Positions 25,821-33,449 of a DNA stretch of 64,000 nucleotides are shown piece by piece. The notes under the pieces were generated by a model. That model searched no databases and had not been told where the DNA came from. It saw nothing but the letters and a program-made list of their open reading frames with translations. This DNA is from a bacterium F11 (lineage in GTDB: Bacteria > Elusimicrobiota > Elusimicrobia > F11), in the NCBI GenBank assembly GCA_002176905.1, contig MSYE01000182.1, positions 35,649 to 99,648 of the forward strand, read 5' to 3'. The position numbers and the translations under genes were made by a program. The first letter of the stretch is position 1. Each line of letters opens with the position of its first letter.

Positions 25821-26837
25821 TTATGCCCTCCCCCCTTTTTTAAAAGGGATAAGCTCTCCCTTCTTAATTGATTCTCTCACCTTTTGACCAATGATATCTG
25901 ACACCTTCGTATAAGATGACTTCCCTTGCATTCGAATCCACATCAGGTCCTCTTTTCCAATCTTTTCGCCGGGCATCAAATCTCTTTTTGCGGCCAATCC
26001 TCTCCTAACAATATTTAATAAAGGTTTTTCACAGACTTGCACTTCTTTCATTCCTGAGCCCATCATCCGTGAAATCTTTCTAATGCTTTCTACCAGATGT
26101 TTCAATTCACCGGGATCTGCTGATAATTTGTGATCTCGAAATTCAGATTGGTTTTTATCAAGGGTGAAGTGTTTCTCAATGATACGGGCCCCCAGGGCCA
26201 CCGATGCAAGAGATCCTTCAAAACCCAAAGTATGGTCGGAATATCCAATTGTACAATCAAATGCTTGAATCATATGCGAAACGGCTTTGATATTGGCCTG
26301 AAGGTCTGGAACAGGATACGAACTCACACAATGCAAAAGAGCCAACTTTCTATTTATTTCATTTTTGCTCCACACTTTCTTGATTCTGGCCATTAATTTC
26401 CGACATTCTTGTATACCAATCAGTCCCGTTGAGACGATTGTTGGCCTCTTTGTCTTAAGTACATAATCAATGAGAGGAGTAAAATTGTTATCACTTGAAG
26501 CGATTTTAAACGCCGATACGATCCCATTAAGAAAATGAGCACTCTCCATATCAAGAGGGGTGGAGATAAAATGGATTCCCTCTCCTTTTGCGATTTCGCT
26601 CAGCTTTTCAAACTCATCATATGCCAATTCAAATCGTTTTAGCTGTTGAAATCGTTTTTCATCACAAAGACCCACAAATTGTTCCGTCTTAAAAGTTTGA
26701 AATTTGACAGCATCAACACCGCACTCAGCAGCCCTTTTTACCATCTCCACGGCCTTCGAAAAGTCGCCCTCATGGTTATTTCCCACCTCAGCAACAACAA
26801 AAATGCCTTTATCGGTATCGAATTGGCCTATTTTCAT
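25821..26837 (-). CDS. neuB: N-acetylneuraminate/nonulosonate synthase family (NeuB)
   Basis: This 338-residue protein has the NeuB TIM barrel and a C-terminal SAF (antifreeze-like) domain. Marks include FVVAEVGNNHEGDF, VDAVKFQTFK, the phosphoenolpyruvate and metal site regions STPLDMESA and TIGYSDHTLG, IEKHFTLDK and the SAF stretch RRGLAAKRDLMPGEKI. NeuB-type enzymes condense phosphoenolpyruvate with ManNAc or a 2,4-diacetamido hexose to give sialic, legionaminic or pseudaminic acid. The GNAT, DegT and cytidylyltransferase genes upstream fit a diacetamido precursor, but no NeuC/LegG-type UDP-sugar hydrolase is visible. The exact product cannot be assigned. Confidence 0.92.
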   Translation of the reverse strand: MKIGQFDTDKGIFVVAEVGNNHEGDFSKAVEMVKRAAECGVDAVKFQTFKTEQFVGLCDEKRFQQLKRFELAYDEFEKLSEIAKGEGIHFISTPLDMESAHFLNGIVSAFKIASSDNNFTPLIDYVLKTKRPTIVSTGLIGIQECRKLMARIKKVWSKNEINRKLALLHCVSSYPVPDLQANIKAVSHMIQAFDCTIGYSDHTLGFEGSLASVALGARIIEKHFTLDKNQSEFRDHKLSADPGELKHLVESIRKISRMMGSGMKEVQVCEKPLLNIVRRGLAAKRDLMPGEKIGKEDLMWIRMQGKSSYTKVSDIIGQKVRESIKKGELIPFKKGGRA

Positions 26838-26871
26838 GTTTTTTTCTCAATTGCCATTGAATTCGTAAATA

Positions 26872-27621
26872 TCAGAAATGCCCGTGCAAAACATATTGGG
26901 TTCCAATTAACCGAAATCCGCATTTCTCATACAATCGAACAGAAGGAATATTAACAGCCTGTGTTCCAACTTGAAACAAAGCTTTTTTGCTCTTAAAAGA
27001 CTTCATGAAACCATAAATTAAAGATAGCCCGACCCCTTTCCCCTTGGCTTTGTTCGTTGTGGCAATGAGGTCAATGATATTGACTTCCTTTCTCCCTTTG
27101 CCTTTCTTTAAGGACAACAAAAAACCAAGTATTCTCCCCTTTTTTTCTGCAACGAAGAGGGCGTTTCCCCTCTTACCCGAATAAAAATTATCAACCCATT
27201 TCATTTTGATCTTATTGGCTATTTCCTTTGAAATAAGAGGATCAGAGTGAAACCGCGAATACCGAAAAGACGTTTTTGCAATTCTCAAAACATCTGCGCG
27301 GTCTTTCTCACTGGTCTGGCGAATCACCATGCTTCCCTTAGAGGTTCCCTTCACGACTGAACCAATCCGCTGGAAAGTGAGACCAACATCAACAACATAA
27401 AATCCCATCGTGGTCAGTGTCTTCAAAAGAGAAGTCTCATTTGAATGGATTTTCACATAGAAGAAGGAGGGCCGGGACAAACGCTTTAAATGCTTTTTCT
27501 GGAGAGAAACTTTACGACTTATGGATCTGGGAAAATCAAGCCGAAACACGTTTTTCCCAATAATGTTTCCCAGCCAGGGGTCCGGATGAGATTGGGCCGA
27601 TCCCTTAAGAAGTGGCAACAT
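26872..27621 (-). CDS. GNAT N-acetyltransferase, WecD/RffC-like
   Basis: This 249-residue protein has a divergent N-terminal ~100 residues and a C-terminal GNAT domain. The stretch TSFRYSRFHSDPLIS and MKWVDNFYSGKRG closely recalls dTDP-fucosamine acetyltransferase WecD, and LIATTNKAKGKGVGLSL is the acetyl-CoA loop; VRLYEKCGFRLIGTQ is the usual GNAT end. It likely acetylates the amino group put on by the DegT aminotransferase two genes upstream. The start overlaps the end of the SDR gene by 17 bases. Acetyl as the transferred group is assumed from the family. Confidence 0.85.
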   Translation of the reverse strand: MLPLLKGSAQSHPDPWLGNIIGKNVFRLDFPRSISRKVSLQKKHLKRLSRPSFFYVKIHSNETSLLKTLTTMGFYVVDVGLTFQRIGSVVKGTSKGSMVIRQTSEKDRADVLRIAKTSFRYSRFHSDPLISKEIANKIKMKWVDNFYSGKRGNALFVAEKKGRILGFLLSLKKGKGRKEVNIIDLIATTNKAKGKGVGLSLIYGFMKSFKSKKALFQVGTQAVNIPSVRLYEKCGFRLIGTQYVLHGHF

Positions 27622-28672
27622 GGGAACGTCTCCTATCCCTCATTCCCTTATACCATTCAATATACTTTGGTATACCCTTCTCAATGGGATATTCTGGTTT
27701 ATATCCCAATAACTTTTCTGCCTTCTTGACGCTCAGTGTTCCTCTAAATGGCATCAACTTATCACGAACCACGCTTTCTATTTTCAGATTGGGAAATTCT
27801 TTTTTAATCTCTCCCAGCAAATCTTTGACTGTTCGAGATTTTCCAAATGTCAAATTGAAGATATGATTTCGAGAAACCTCCTTTTCAATCACAAGAGAAA
27901 TCCCCTGAACAAGGTCGTCTATATATGTAAAGTCGAGACGCTCACTCCCATCACCATCCATTCTCAAGGGTTTGTTTTCAAAGGCATTTTCAATAAATAT
28001 CTGTCCAACCCGACGGCTGACACAGCGTGGCCCATAAAGAGCGGATGGCCTAATAATTGTATAAGGAAGATTGAAAACCTGGTTGTAGGCAATCACCATT
28101 TTCTCCCCGGCTTCTTTTAATGCTCCGTATATTCCGATGGGTTTAAGGATTTCTTCCTCTGTCACCTCGGGAACCTCAAAGTTTCCATACACCATACTGG
28201 AAGAAAAATAAATAAAATGCTCCACCCGATCTCGACTGCAATCCAAGGCGTTTTCCAGGGTCCGCAAACTATGATCAAAAGTACTATAAGGATCTTTGTT
28301 GGATCGTCCCGCATGGGCCACGGCAGCAAGATGAATCACGGTTTGGGGTTGTACCTCGCCCATAATACGAGATAAGGCATGATAATCCCGAACATCTTGG
28401 ATATAAAGAGGAATTCCTGCTTTTCTCAGACGGTCCAGGCGTTCATTAATAAATTGCAAATACAGCTCTCCATTCTCCACACCGCCATGACCAGCCGAAA
28501 ACCAAAGAAGATTATTCACCTGAAGACCGTCAACGATATGAACGTTGGCACCTTGTTCGGCCAATGTCAGCGCAAGATTATGACCAATAAATCCAGCACC
28601 CCCTATTAAGATGATGCGTCGTCCCTTAAGATCAGCCAGATGATGAGATTGAGATGATCCGTTCTTCTCCAT
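27605..28672 (-). CDS. NAD-dependent sugar epimerase/dehydratase (extended SDR)
   Basis: This 355-residue extended SDR has GGAGFIG (near residue 24), HLAAVAHAG, FSSSMVYG and the catalytic YGALKEAGE (Tyr-x3-Lys), then RPSALYGPRCV and FTYIDDL. It acts on a nucleotide-activated sugar, either as 4-epimerase, 4-reductase or 4,6-dehydratase; the sequence alone does not decide. Its ATG overlaps the TAA of the DegT gene by one base (TAATG), a coupling layout also seen as TAATT at 12322. In a nonulosonate pathway it would stand upstream of transamination by DegT. Confidence 0.87.
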   Translation of the reverse strand: MEKNGSSQSHHLADLKGRRIILIGGAGFIGHNLALTLAEQGANVHIVDGLQVNNLLWFSAGHGGVENGELYLQFINERLDRLRKAGIPLYIQDVRDYHALSRIMGEVQPQTVIHLAAVAHAGRSNKDPYSTFDHSLRTLENALDCSRDRVEHFIYFSSSMVYGNFEVPEVTEEEILKPIGIYGALKEAGEKMVIAYNQVFNLPYTIIRPSALYGPRCVSRRVGQIFIENAFENKPLRMDGDGSERLDFTYIDDLVQGISLVIEKEVSRNHIFNLTFGKSRTVKDLLGEIKKEFPNLKIESVVRDKLMPFRGTLSVKKAEKLLGYKPEYPIEKGIPKYIEWYKGMRDRRRSHVATS

Positions 28673-29829
28673 TATAAAACCTCCTTAACAATTTGTTGAA
28701 ATCTGTCCCCGATATACTCCATATCGTCCTTTTTCAAATGGGGTCCGACAGGAAGGGCGATGGATCGATCGCTTATCAAAACGGCATTGGGATATTCCTT
28801 CTCATTGTACCCATATTTATCTTTGTAATACGTAAAACGAGGAACCGGTTGTGGGTAATAGATACTGGTCCCTATTCCCGATGCTTTTAATTTGGCAACC
28901 AATTCATCTCTTTTATCACCCAATTTTCCCAGCAATACAACACTTAAGCAGTAATAACTATTGGTTGCTTTGGGATGGTTGGCATCCAAAATGGATAAAT
29001 CCTCAATTCCCGATAACTTTGATTTCAAATACTCAAAATTCTCCTTTCGACGATTAAAAATGTCATACATTCGTCTCAATTGACACCGGCCAAGAGTCGC
29101 ATTGATGTCACTCATCCGATAATTTAGCCCCAGCGATTTGACATCATACATTCCAGGAATGGAACGCTCTGAGAAACTCCGATCCACTCCAAAAGCACGG
29201 GCCTTGTGGACCTTCTGCGCGACAGAGGAATGGGCCGTTACAAACATTCCTCCTTCCCCGGTTGTCATCTGTTTAATGGGGTAGAAGGAAAAACAACCAC
29301 TCTCACCAAACAATCCCACATGTTTTCCAGCAAATCGGGATCCAATAGCCAAAGCACAATCCTCAACCACCTTGAGTTTGTACTTACCTGCCAAATCCAT
29401 CAGTTGATCCATCTGACAAGGTATTCCCAAAAAATGAACCAAGCCGATCGCCTTTGTATGAGGGCTGATACGATTCTCAATTTGATTGATATCGATATTT
29501 CCTGTTTTTAATTCACAATCTACAAATATGGGACGTGCACCCATCACTTCAACAGCATGAACGGTTGCGGTATGCGTCATGGCAGGCACAATGACTTCAT
29601 CTCCCTTGCCAATACCCATCTGGAAATAGGAAAGATGCAAGGCGGCCATTCCGGAGCTGACAGAGATGGAATGCCCCTCTCCTTTCATAAATCCGGAGAA
29701 TTCTTCTTCAAAGGACTTACATTGAGGCCCATGAGTCAACACATCTCCCTTTAACACCTCCATCACAGCCTGACGATCTTCCTCTGTTACCCACGGTCTT
29801 CCAAAGGGTATAACCCGATCTTTAATCAT
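28672..29829 (-). CDS. DegT/DnrJ/EryC1/StrS aminotransferase
   Basis: This 385-residue PLP-dependent sugar aminotransferase has VSSGMAALHL for phosphate binding, VPAMTHTATVHAV, VEDCALAIGS, the Schiff-base lysine in SFYPIKQMTTGEGG and GLNYRMSDINATLGRCQL. These enzymes transfer the amino group of glutamate to a nucleotide-linked keto-sugar. It overlaps the Gfo/Idh gene by four bases and the SDR gene by one, so oxidation/dehydration, transamination and later N-acetylation (GNAT) are coded side by side. It is different from the DegT at 38093-39214, which has SFYPTKNLGAFGDGG and a distinct start. Confidence 0.92.
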   Translation of the reverse strand: MIKDRVIPFGRPWVTEEDRQAVMEVLKGDVLTHGPQCKSFEEEFSGFMKGEGHSISVSSGMAALHLSYFQMGIGKGDEVIVPAMTHTATVHAVEVMGARPIFVDCELKTGNIDINQIENRISPHTKAIGLVHFLGIPCQMDQLMDLAGKYKLKVVEDCALAIGSRFAGKHVGLFGESGCFSFYPIKQMTTGEGGMFVTAHSSVAQKVHKARAFGVDRSFSERSIPGMYDVKSLGLNYRMSDINATLGRCQLRRMYDIFNRRKENFEYLKSKLSGIEDLSILDANHPKATNSYYCLSVVLLGKLGDKRDELVAKLKASGIGTSIYYPQPVPRFTYYKDKYGYNEKEYPNAVLISDRSIALPVGPHLKKDDMEYIGDRFQQIVKEVL

Positions 29830-30833
29830 ATGTAAATCACCTTTTCCTTTGCGTTTTTATGAAGGGACCGATCACTCGCAAAACAAACACTTAAATCATC
29901 AAAAAAGGTTTGGTACTGATGTTTAAATGTCCTTCTCGATCCAAGACTTGAAACAAATTCTGGTATCAAATCCCCCTTGGTTCTGGGATGAGGAGACAAT
30001 TTAATAAATTTGGCGGAATCTTTGGGGTTTCGGGTCCGATAAATTCTTGGGCCCTTGTCATCATAAAGAAATGTTTGTTTTGTCCCAAAAATCCGGAGAA
30101 TATGCTGATGTGGATGAACACACCCAAAATTGGCTGAAATTCGGGCTATCATACCTGTTGAAAAATTGAGATTGGAAACAACATAATCTGGATATCGAAA
30201 TTTGGATCCCTTTGTTGCTATTCTGTTACCAATTGACATAAGGGAATTTGGTCGTTGACCTGTTATCCATAGCATCAAATCAATAAGATGAATCCCTCCT
30301 CCCTGAATAACAGAATAATCCTTAACATTGCCTCGCCATCCCTCGGTTATCTTGTGTATCCGCCCATAGAGGTATTCGCCATCAACAGCGTAAATATCTC
30401 CAAACTTGGCATGATCGACCTGGTCTTTTAACCACTGATATAAAGGAGCGGATCGCAGAACCAAATTTGACATAAATTTGATTCTGCCCTTCCCTTTATC
30501 CAACAATCTTTTAATATGATTCGCTTCGGTCATATTTCGACAAAAAGGTTTTTCAACAAAAACATGTTTTCCCCTTTTGAGGGATTCAATAATTTGGGAA
30601 TAATGGAAATGATCATAAGAAGCAATAAAAACAGCTTCTATTTCCGGATCCGCAATCAACCGGGATGCCTGTTTTGTTAATTTGACTCCTTTGAAACGTT
30701 TTTTTACTTGAAGAAGTTTTCTATCCGAGAGATCACTGACACATGAAATTTCACAATTTATCAACCGACTTAAGGTCTCGAGGTATTTCGATCCCACTCC
30801 CAACCCAATGATTCCGACCTTAATTTTGTTCAT
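29826..30833 (-). CDS. Gfo/Idh/MocA-family oxidoreductase
   Basis: This 335-residue protein has an N-terminal Rossmann fold (VGIIGLGVGSKYLETL), the family motif FVEKPFCRNM near residue 95 and a C-terminal dimer domain with GGGIHLIDLMLWITG containing the usual catalytic His-x-x-Asp. It would oxidise or reduce a sugar hydroxyl with NAD(P). Its start overlaps the cytidylyltransferase gene by 14 bases. In nearby steps it could make the keto-sugar used by the DegT enzyme. Substrate unknown. Confidence 0.9.
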   Translation of the reverse strand: MNKIKVGIIGLGVGSKYLETLSRLINCEISCVSDLSDRKLLQVKKRFKGVKLTKQASRLIADPEIEAVFIASYDHFHYSQIIESLKRGKHVFVEKPFCRNMTEANHIKRLLDKGKGRIKFMSNLVLRSAPLYQWLKDQVDHAKFGDIYAVDGEYLYGRIHKITEGWRGNVKDYSVIQGGGIHLIDLMLWITGQRPNSLMSIGNRIATKGSKFRYPDYVVSNLNFSTGMIARISANFGCVHPHQHILRIFGTKQTFLYDDKGPRIYRTRNPKDSAKFIKLSPHPRTKGDLIPEFVSSLGSRRTFKHQYQTFFDDLSVCFASDRSLHKNAKEKVIYI

Positions 30834-31539
30834 TTACTTTTGATCCTTCTTTTTCTTTTTGATGGGACTGATATAAAGCAATTAACTCTTCCCAGGAATA
30901 TTCCCAGTGTGGCTTATTCATTTTCGAAACAATGGAGGATACACAGGTAAGATCTTCCTTTGAATCAACCGACATCTGTATAGCCCCAAAATTTCCGCCT
31001 GACACAAAATTGGAAATACGGAAGGAGTCCCGGTTCTTATAAAAGTACTTTGTAACATGCTCAATGTCTTCGGGATCTGTAAAACCATTGAGATTTCGCT
31101 CAAACGTCTCGGATTTTACGACTTCCACGGATTGCCCCTTGGGAAAGGTTCTCTCCAAAACATTGGTTACAATATCAAACATTCCTTCCTTGAATAAGGT
31201 CATCCCTTTCTCAATAAGTCGATAATCCAACAAAGGACTATCCGCATTAATTCTCACAAAGGCTTCTACGGGATATTTGGTTAGAACGTCCCGGAATCGA
31301 CTTGAAACATTGTCTAATTCACCAAGAAAGCATTTTGTATCCATATTTTGGCAAAAGGTCTGAATCTCTTTATCTCCTCCTTCAGTTGAGGTTGCGACAA
31401 CGACCGAATCCAATCCTCTTACTTTCCTTAAACTTTCCAATAAATACTGAAGGATTGGCTTTCCCTGAATGGGATGCAAAACCTTACCTGGTAACCGAAC
31501 CGAACTCATTCGGGCTTGTATAATAGCTCCCACTCTCAT
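30820..31539 (-). CDS. SpsF-like cytidylyltransferase
   Basis: This 239-residue nucleotidyltransferase has the N-terminal signature GAIIQARMSSVRLPGKVL, DSVVVATST and FVRINADSPLLD, typical of the SpsF/NeuA-like branch of GT-A-fold cytidylyltransferases. It is the first gene of the long operon, starting at ATG 31539 behind an AGAGGGG ribosome site and the promoter/operator at 31559-31607. It probably makes the CMP-activated form of the sugar made by NeuB downstream, though SpsF proteins as a group are not well characterised. Confidence 0.88.
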   Translation of the reverse strand: MRVGAIIQARMSSVRLPGKVLHPIQGKPILQYLLESLRKVRGLDSVVVATSTEGGDKEIQTFCQNMDTKCFLGELDNVSSRFRDVLTKYPVEAFVRINADSPLLDYRLIEKGMTLFKEGMFDIVTNVLERTFPKGQSVEVVKSETFERNLNGFTDPEDIEHVTKYFYKNRDSFRISNFVSGGNFGAIQMSVDSKEDLTCVSSIVSKMNKPHWEYSWEELIALYQSHQKEKEGSKVNEQN

Positions 31540-31558
31540 CTTTCCCCTCTTTCACTTC

Positions 31559-31576
31559 GTTCAATACGTTCTGAAC
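31559..31576 (-). promoter_or_regulatory. 18-bp operator dyad, copy 1
   Basis: On the - strand this reads GTTCAGAACGTATTGAAC, a dyad with 5-bp outer arms GTTCA/TGAAC. It begins one base after the TATAAT and covers the likely transcription start. The same dyad lies in the same position at the regulator promoter (33362-33379), differing only at the two central bases. A repressor site is inferred. Confidence 0.72.
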
Positions 31577-31607
31577 ATTATATACATCAGAAATCCTATA
31601 TTGTCAA
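31577..31607 (-). promoter_or_regulatory. Promoter of the long polysaccharide operon
   Basis: On the - strand, TTGACA (31607-31602) is followed by 17 bases and TATATA (31584-31579), or 19 bases to the overlapping TATAAT (31582-31577). The -35 overlaps the end of the LhgO-like gene. It should drive the 31539-4769 gene series. Confidence 0.7.
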
Positions 31608-32836
31608 GGTTTTTCTAAATAGTTATCAATGAGCCATTTTGAGAAAGAGAAGGCACAAGTAAAGGCAGGAGAAATGGCATTCAAAATGTGCAAAGACCCA
31701 TCCTTTTGCTCAATGACAAAATCCATTTCCAACCGTTTTTCTTTCAAATTGACCAATTGCGGACGAATTCCCACCTTTGGGCTCCGAATCAGGTCCTTAC
31801 CATCTAGATCCGACACCAATTTCTGCGCATGTTTCAGGAAATAGGTTTTGAAGTATTTTCCCATTTCCTGATGCGTTAATTTCCGAAAATTTTGCTGATT
31901 GTTTATATAGAGTTGGATGAGGTGAGTGAATATCGAAAACGACTCTGAAAGCCGGATTCCCTTGATAACTCCATAATTCTCTCTACCAAAAGCGGGAGTT
32001 GCTGTTGGACCGACATAGACCCCTCCTGAGACAATCCTAGTGAAATGAACCCCAAGAAAGGGAAAGGACAAATTCGGAACAGGATATATACTTGATCGCA
32101 CCATAGAAGATTTCTCTTCCCGAAGTTTGAAATACATTCCCTTAAAAGGAACCATGATATGATCCCTGGATAAACCAACTTTTTTGGCGATTACATCAGC
32201 AAAAGCTCCCGCAGCATTAATAAAGTACCCATAACCCACCTGCGCGCCATCAGAAGTAGTCAGTATTTTATTTTCCTCATCAATTCGACAGACTTTTTTA
32301 TTGGTCTCTATATGAACACCGCGTGACGTCAAAATTTGATACAGGACAGACAAAACAGCCTTTCCTTCAATAACAGAGACATCGGGGCAATGAATTCCCT
32401 TTTGATAAGGACGTGCGAATGGTTCAATTTTCCTAATTTCCACTTCTGATAAAAGCTGGGCATTAACGCCATTCTTCTGTGCATTTGTCATCAATCGATC
32501 CAAAGAGGCCAGTTCATTTTCATTGGTTGGGATAATGACTTTTCCGGTTTTTTTGATGGGGATCTTATTCTCAATGGCGAATTGCTCCATGAGAAATCGG
32601 CCGGTGTGGCAGATCTTGGCTTTAAGGGAGTTGGGGGAGTAATAAATACCCGTATGGAGAACACCACTGTTTCGTCCACTAGCATGCAAACCCGGGGTAT
32701 CTTCTTTCTCCAGGACCAAGATTCCATGGGACGGAAATCTTCGATTGAGCTCGTATGCAATGGATAAGCCGATGATACCAGCCCCAATGACAACGGTATC
32801 AAATTTTGGATGAGGTGAGGTTGTTTTATTAGACAA
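31604..32836 (-). CDS. lhgO: FAD-dependent oxidoreductase, L-2-hydroxyglutarate oxidase-like
   Basis: This ~410-residue DAO-family flavoprotein has the FAD motif VVIGAGIIGLSIAYEL, HASGRNSGVLHTGIYY (the substrate-side loop shared by LhgO) and GIRPQLVNLKEK near the C-terminus. E. coli LhgO oxidises L-2-hydroxyglutarate to 2-oxoglutarate and passes electrons to quinone. No ATG is available; TTG codons at 32881 (overlapping the regulator gene by 20 bases) and 32836 are candidates, neither with a strong ribosome site, and I use the latter because it gives the usual short N-terminus. It shares a transcript with the GbsR-like regulator, which may sense a related hydroxy- or oxo-acid (inference). Confidence 0.82.
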   Translation of the reverse strand: MSNKTTSPHPKFDTVVIGAGIIGLSIAYELNRRFPSHGILVLEKEDTPGLHASGRNSGVLHTGIYYSPNSLKAKICHTGRFLMEQFAIENKIPIKKTGKVIIPTNENELASLDRLMTNAQKNGVNAQLLSEVEIRKIEPFARPYQKGIHCPDVSVIEGKAVLSVLYQILTSRGVHIETNKKVCRIDEENKILTTSDGAQVGYGYFINAAGAFADVIAKKVGLSRDHIMVPFKGMYFKLREEKSSMVRSSIYPVPNLSFPFLGVHFTRIVSGGVYVGPTATPAFGRENYGVIKGIRLSESFSIFTHLIQLYINNQQNFRKLTHQEMGKYFKTYFLKHAQKLVSDLDGKDLIRSPKVGIRPQLVNLKEKRLEMDFVIEQKDGSLHILNAISPAFTCAFSFSKWLIDNYLEKP

Positions 32837-32861
32837 GGTAAAAAATTCGAATATACTTATT

Positions 32862-33350
32862 CTATTTGGTAACAAAACCAATAAATTTTGGAATCAATTC
32901 AAGAGCTTTTCGTCCACCTGAAACCATCGACTGCAATTCTTTAAGTTTTCTTTTGGCTTCTGGGCTGATGGCGACGTCTGGATTTTGATCATTTGTCAAA
33001 AGCAATCGATTCAAGGTTTCTTCTGCCCTATCCAACCGTCTTCCGATCCCTTCTTGAAACCGACGCAGGGCCACTTCTTTTATGTTTTGATTTGCTTTGT
33101 AATAATCTTTTCGGTTGCTCTTACCTGTGACTTGTTGAACAGCACCCCAATACCGAAGAATCTTCAAATTCATACTGACATTGCCTTTGCTCATATGTAA
33201 GGATGCGGACAACTGATCCAGTGATAAGGGTTCTGAGGAAAGATACAAAAGTCCATAAATTTGTCCAATGGATCTATTGAAACTAAAACTCTCAGCAAGT
33301 TCACCAGCAAAACGAGAAAATTCCTCATTTAAGATTTCTGTTTTAGACAT
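32862..33350 (-). CDS. GbsR/MarR-family transcriptional regulator
   Basis: This 162-residue protein has a winged-helix domain (QIYGLLYLSSEPLSLDQL, then recognition helix region SKGNVSMNLKILRYWGAV) and a helical C-terminus, matching the GbsR subgroup of MarR-like regulators. The gene has its own promoter at 33380-33410 with an 18-bp dyad right below the -10, and the same dyad lies at the promoter of the polysaccharide operon 1.8 kb downstream. This pattern suggests an autoregulated repressor of that operon. The ligand is unknown. Confidence 0.88.
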   Translation of the reverse strand: MSKTEILNEEFSRFAGELAESFSFNRSIGQIYGLLYLSSEPLSLDQLSASLHMSKGNVSMNLKILRYWGAVQQVTGKSNRKDYYKANQNIKEVALRRFQEGIGRRLDRAEETLNRLLLTNDQNPDVAISPEAKRKLKELQSMVSGGRKALELIPKFIGFVTK

Positions 33351-33361
33351 AGGCCCCTTCC

Positions 33362-33379
33362 GTTCAATTTGTTCTGAAC
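33362..33379 (-). promoter_or_regulatory. 18-bp operator dyad, copy 2
   Basis: On the - strand this reads GTTCAGAACAAATTGAAC. Arms and spacing equal those of copy 1 at 31559-31576, and it sits at the same distance from the -10. It lies between the promoter and the start of the regulator gene, as expected for autoregulation. Confidence 0.72.
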
Positions 33380-33410
33380 ATTATATATCTTCCAAACGCA
33401 TATGCGTCAA
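33380..33410 (-). promoter_or_regulatory. Promoter of the regulator gene
   Basis: On the - strand, TTGACG (33410-33405), 17 bases, TATATA (33387-33382) with TATAAT overlapping at 33385-33380. The spacing is identical to the promoter at 31577-31607. A 12-bp perfect palindrome ACGCATATGCGT (33396-33407) spans the end of the -35 and the spacer and is absent from the other copy. Confidence 0.7.
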
Positions 33411-33449
33411 GGAAAAAAGCTGTAGGATCACAAATACCGACGGGGTGCT

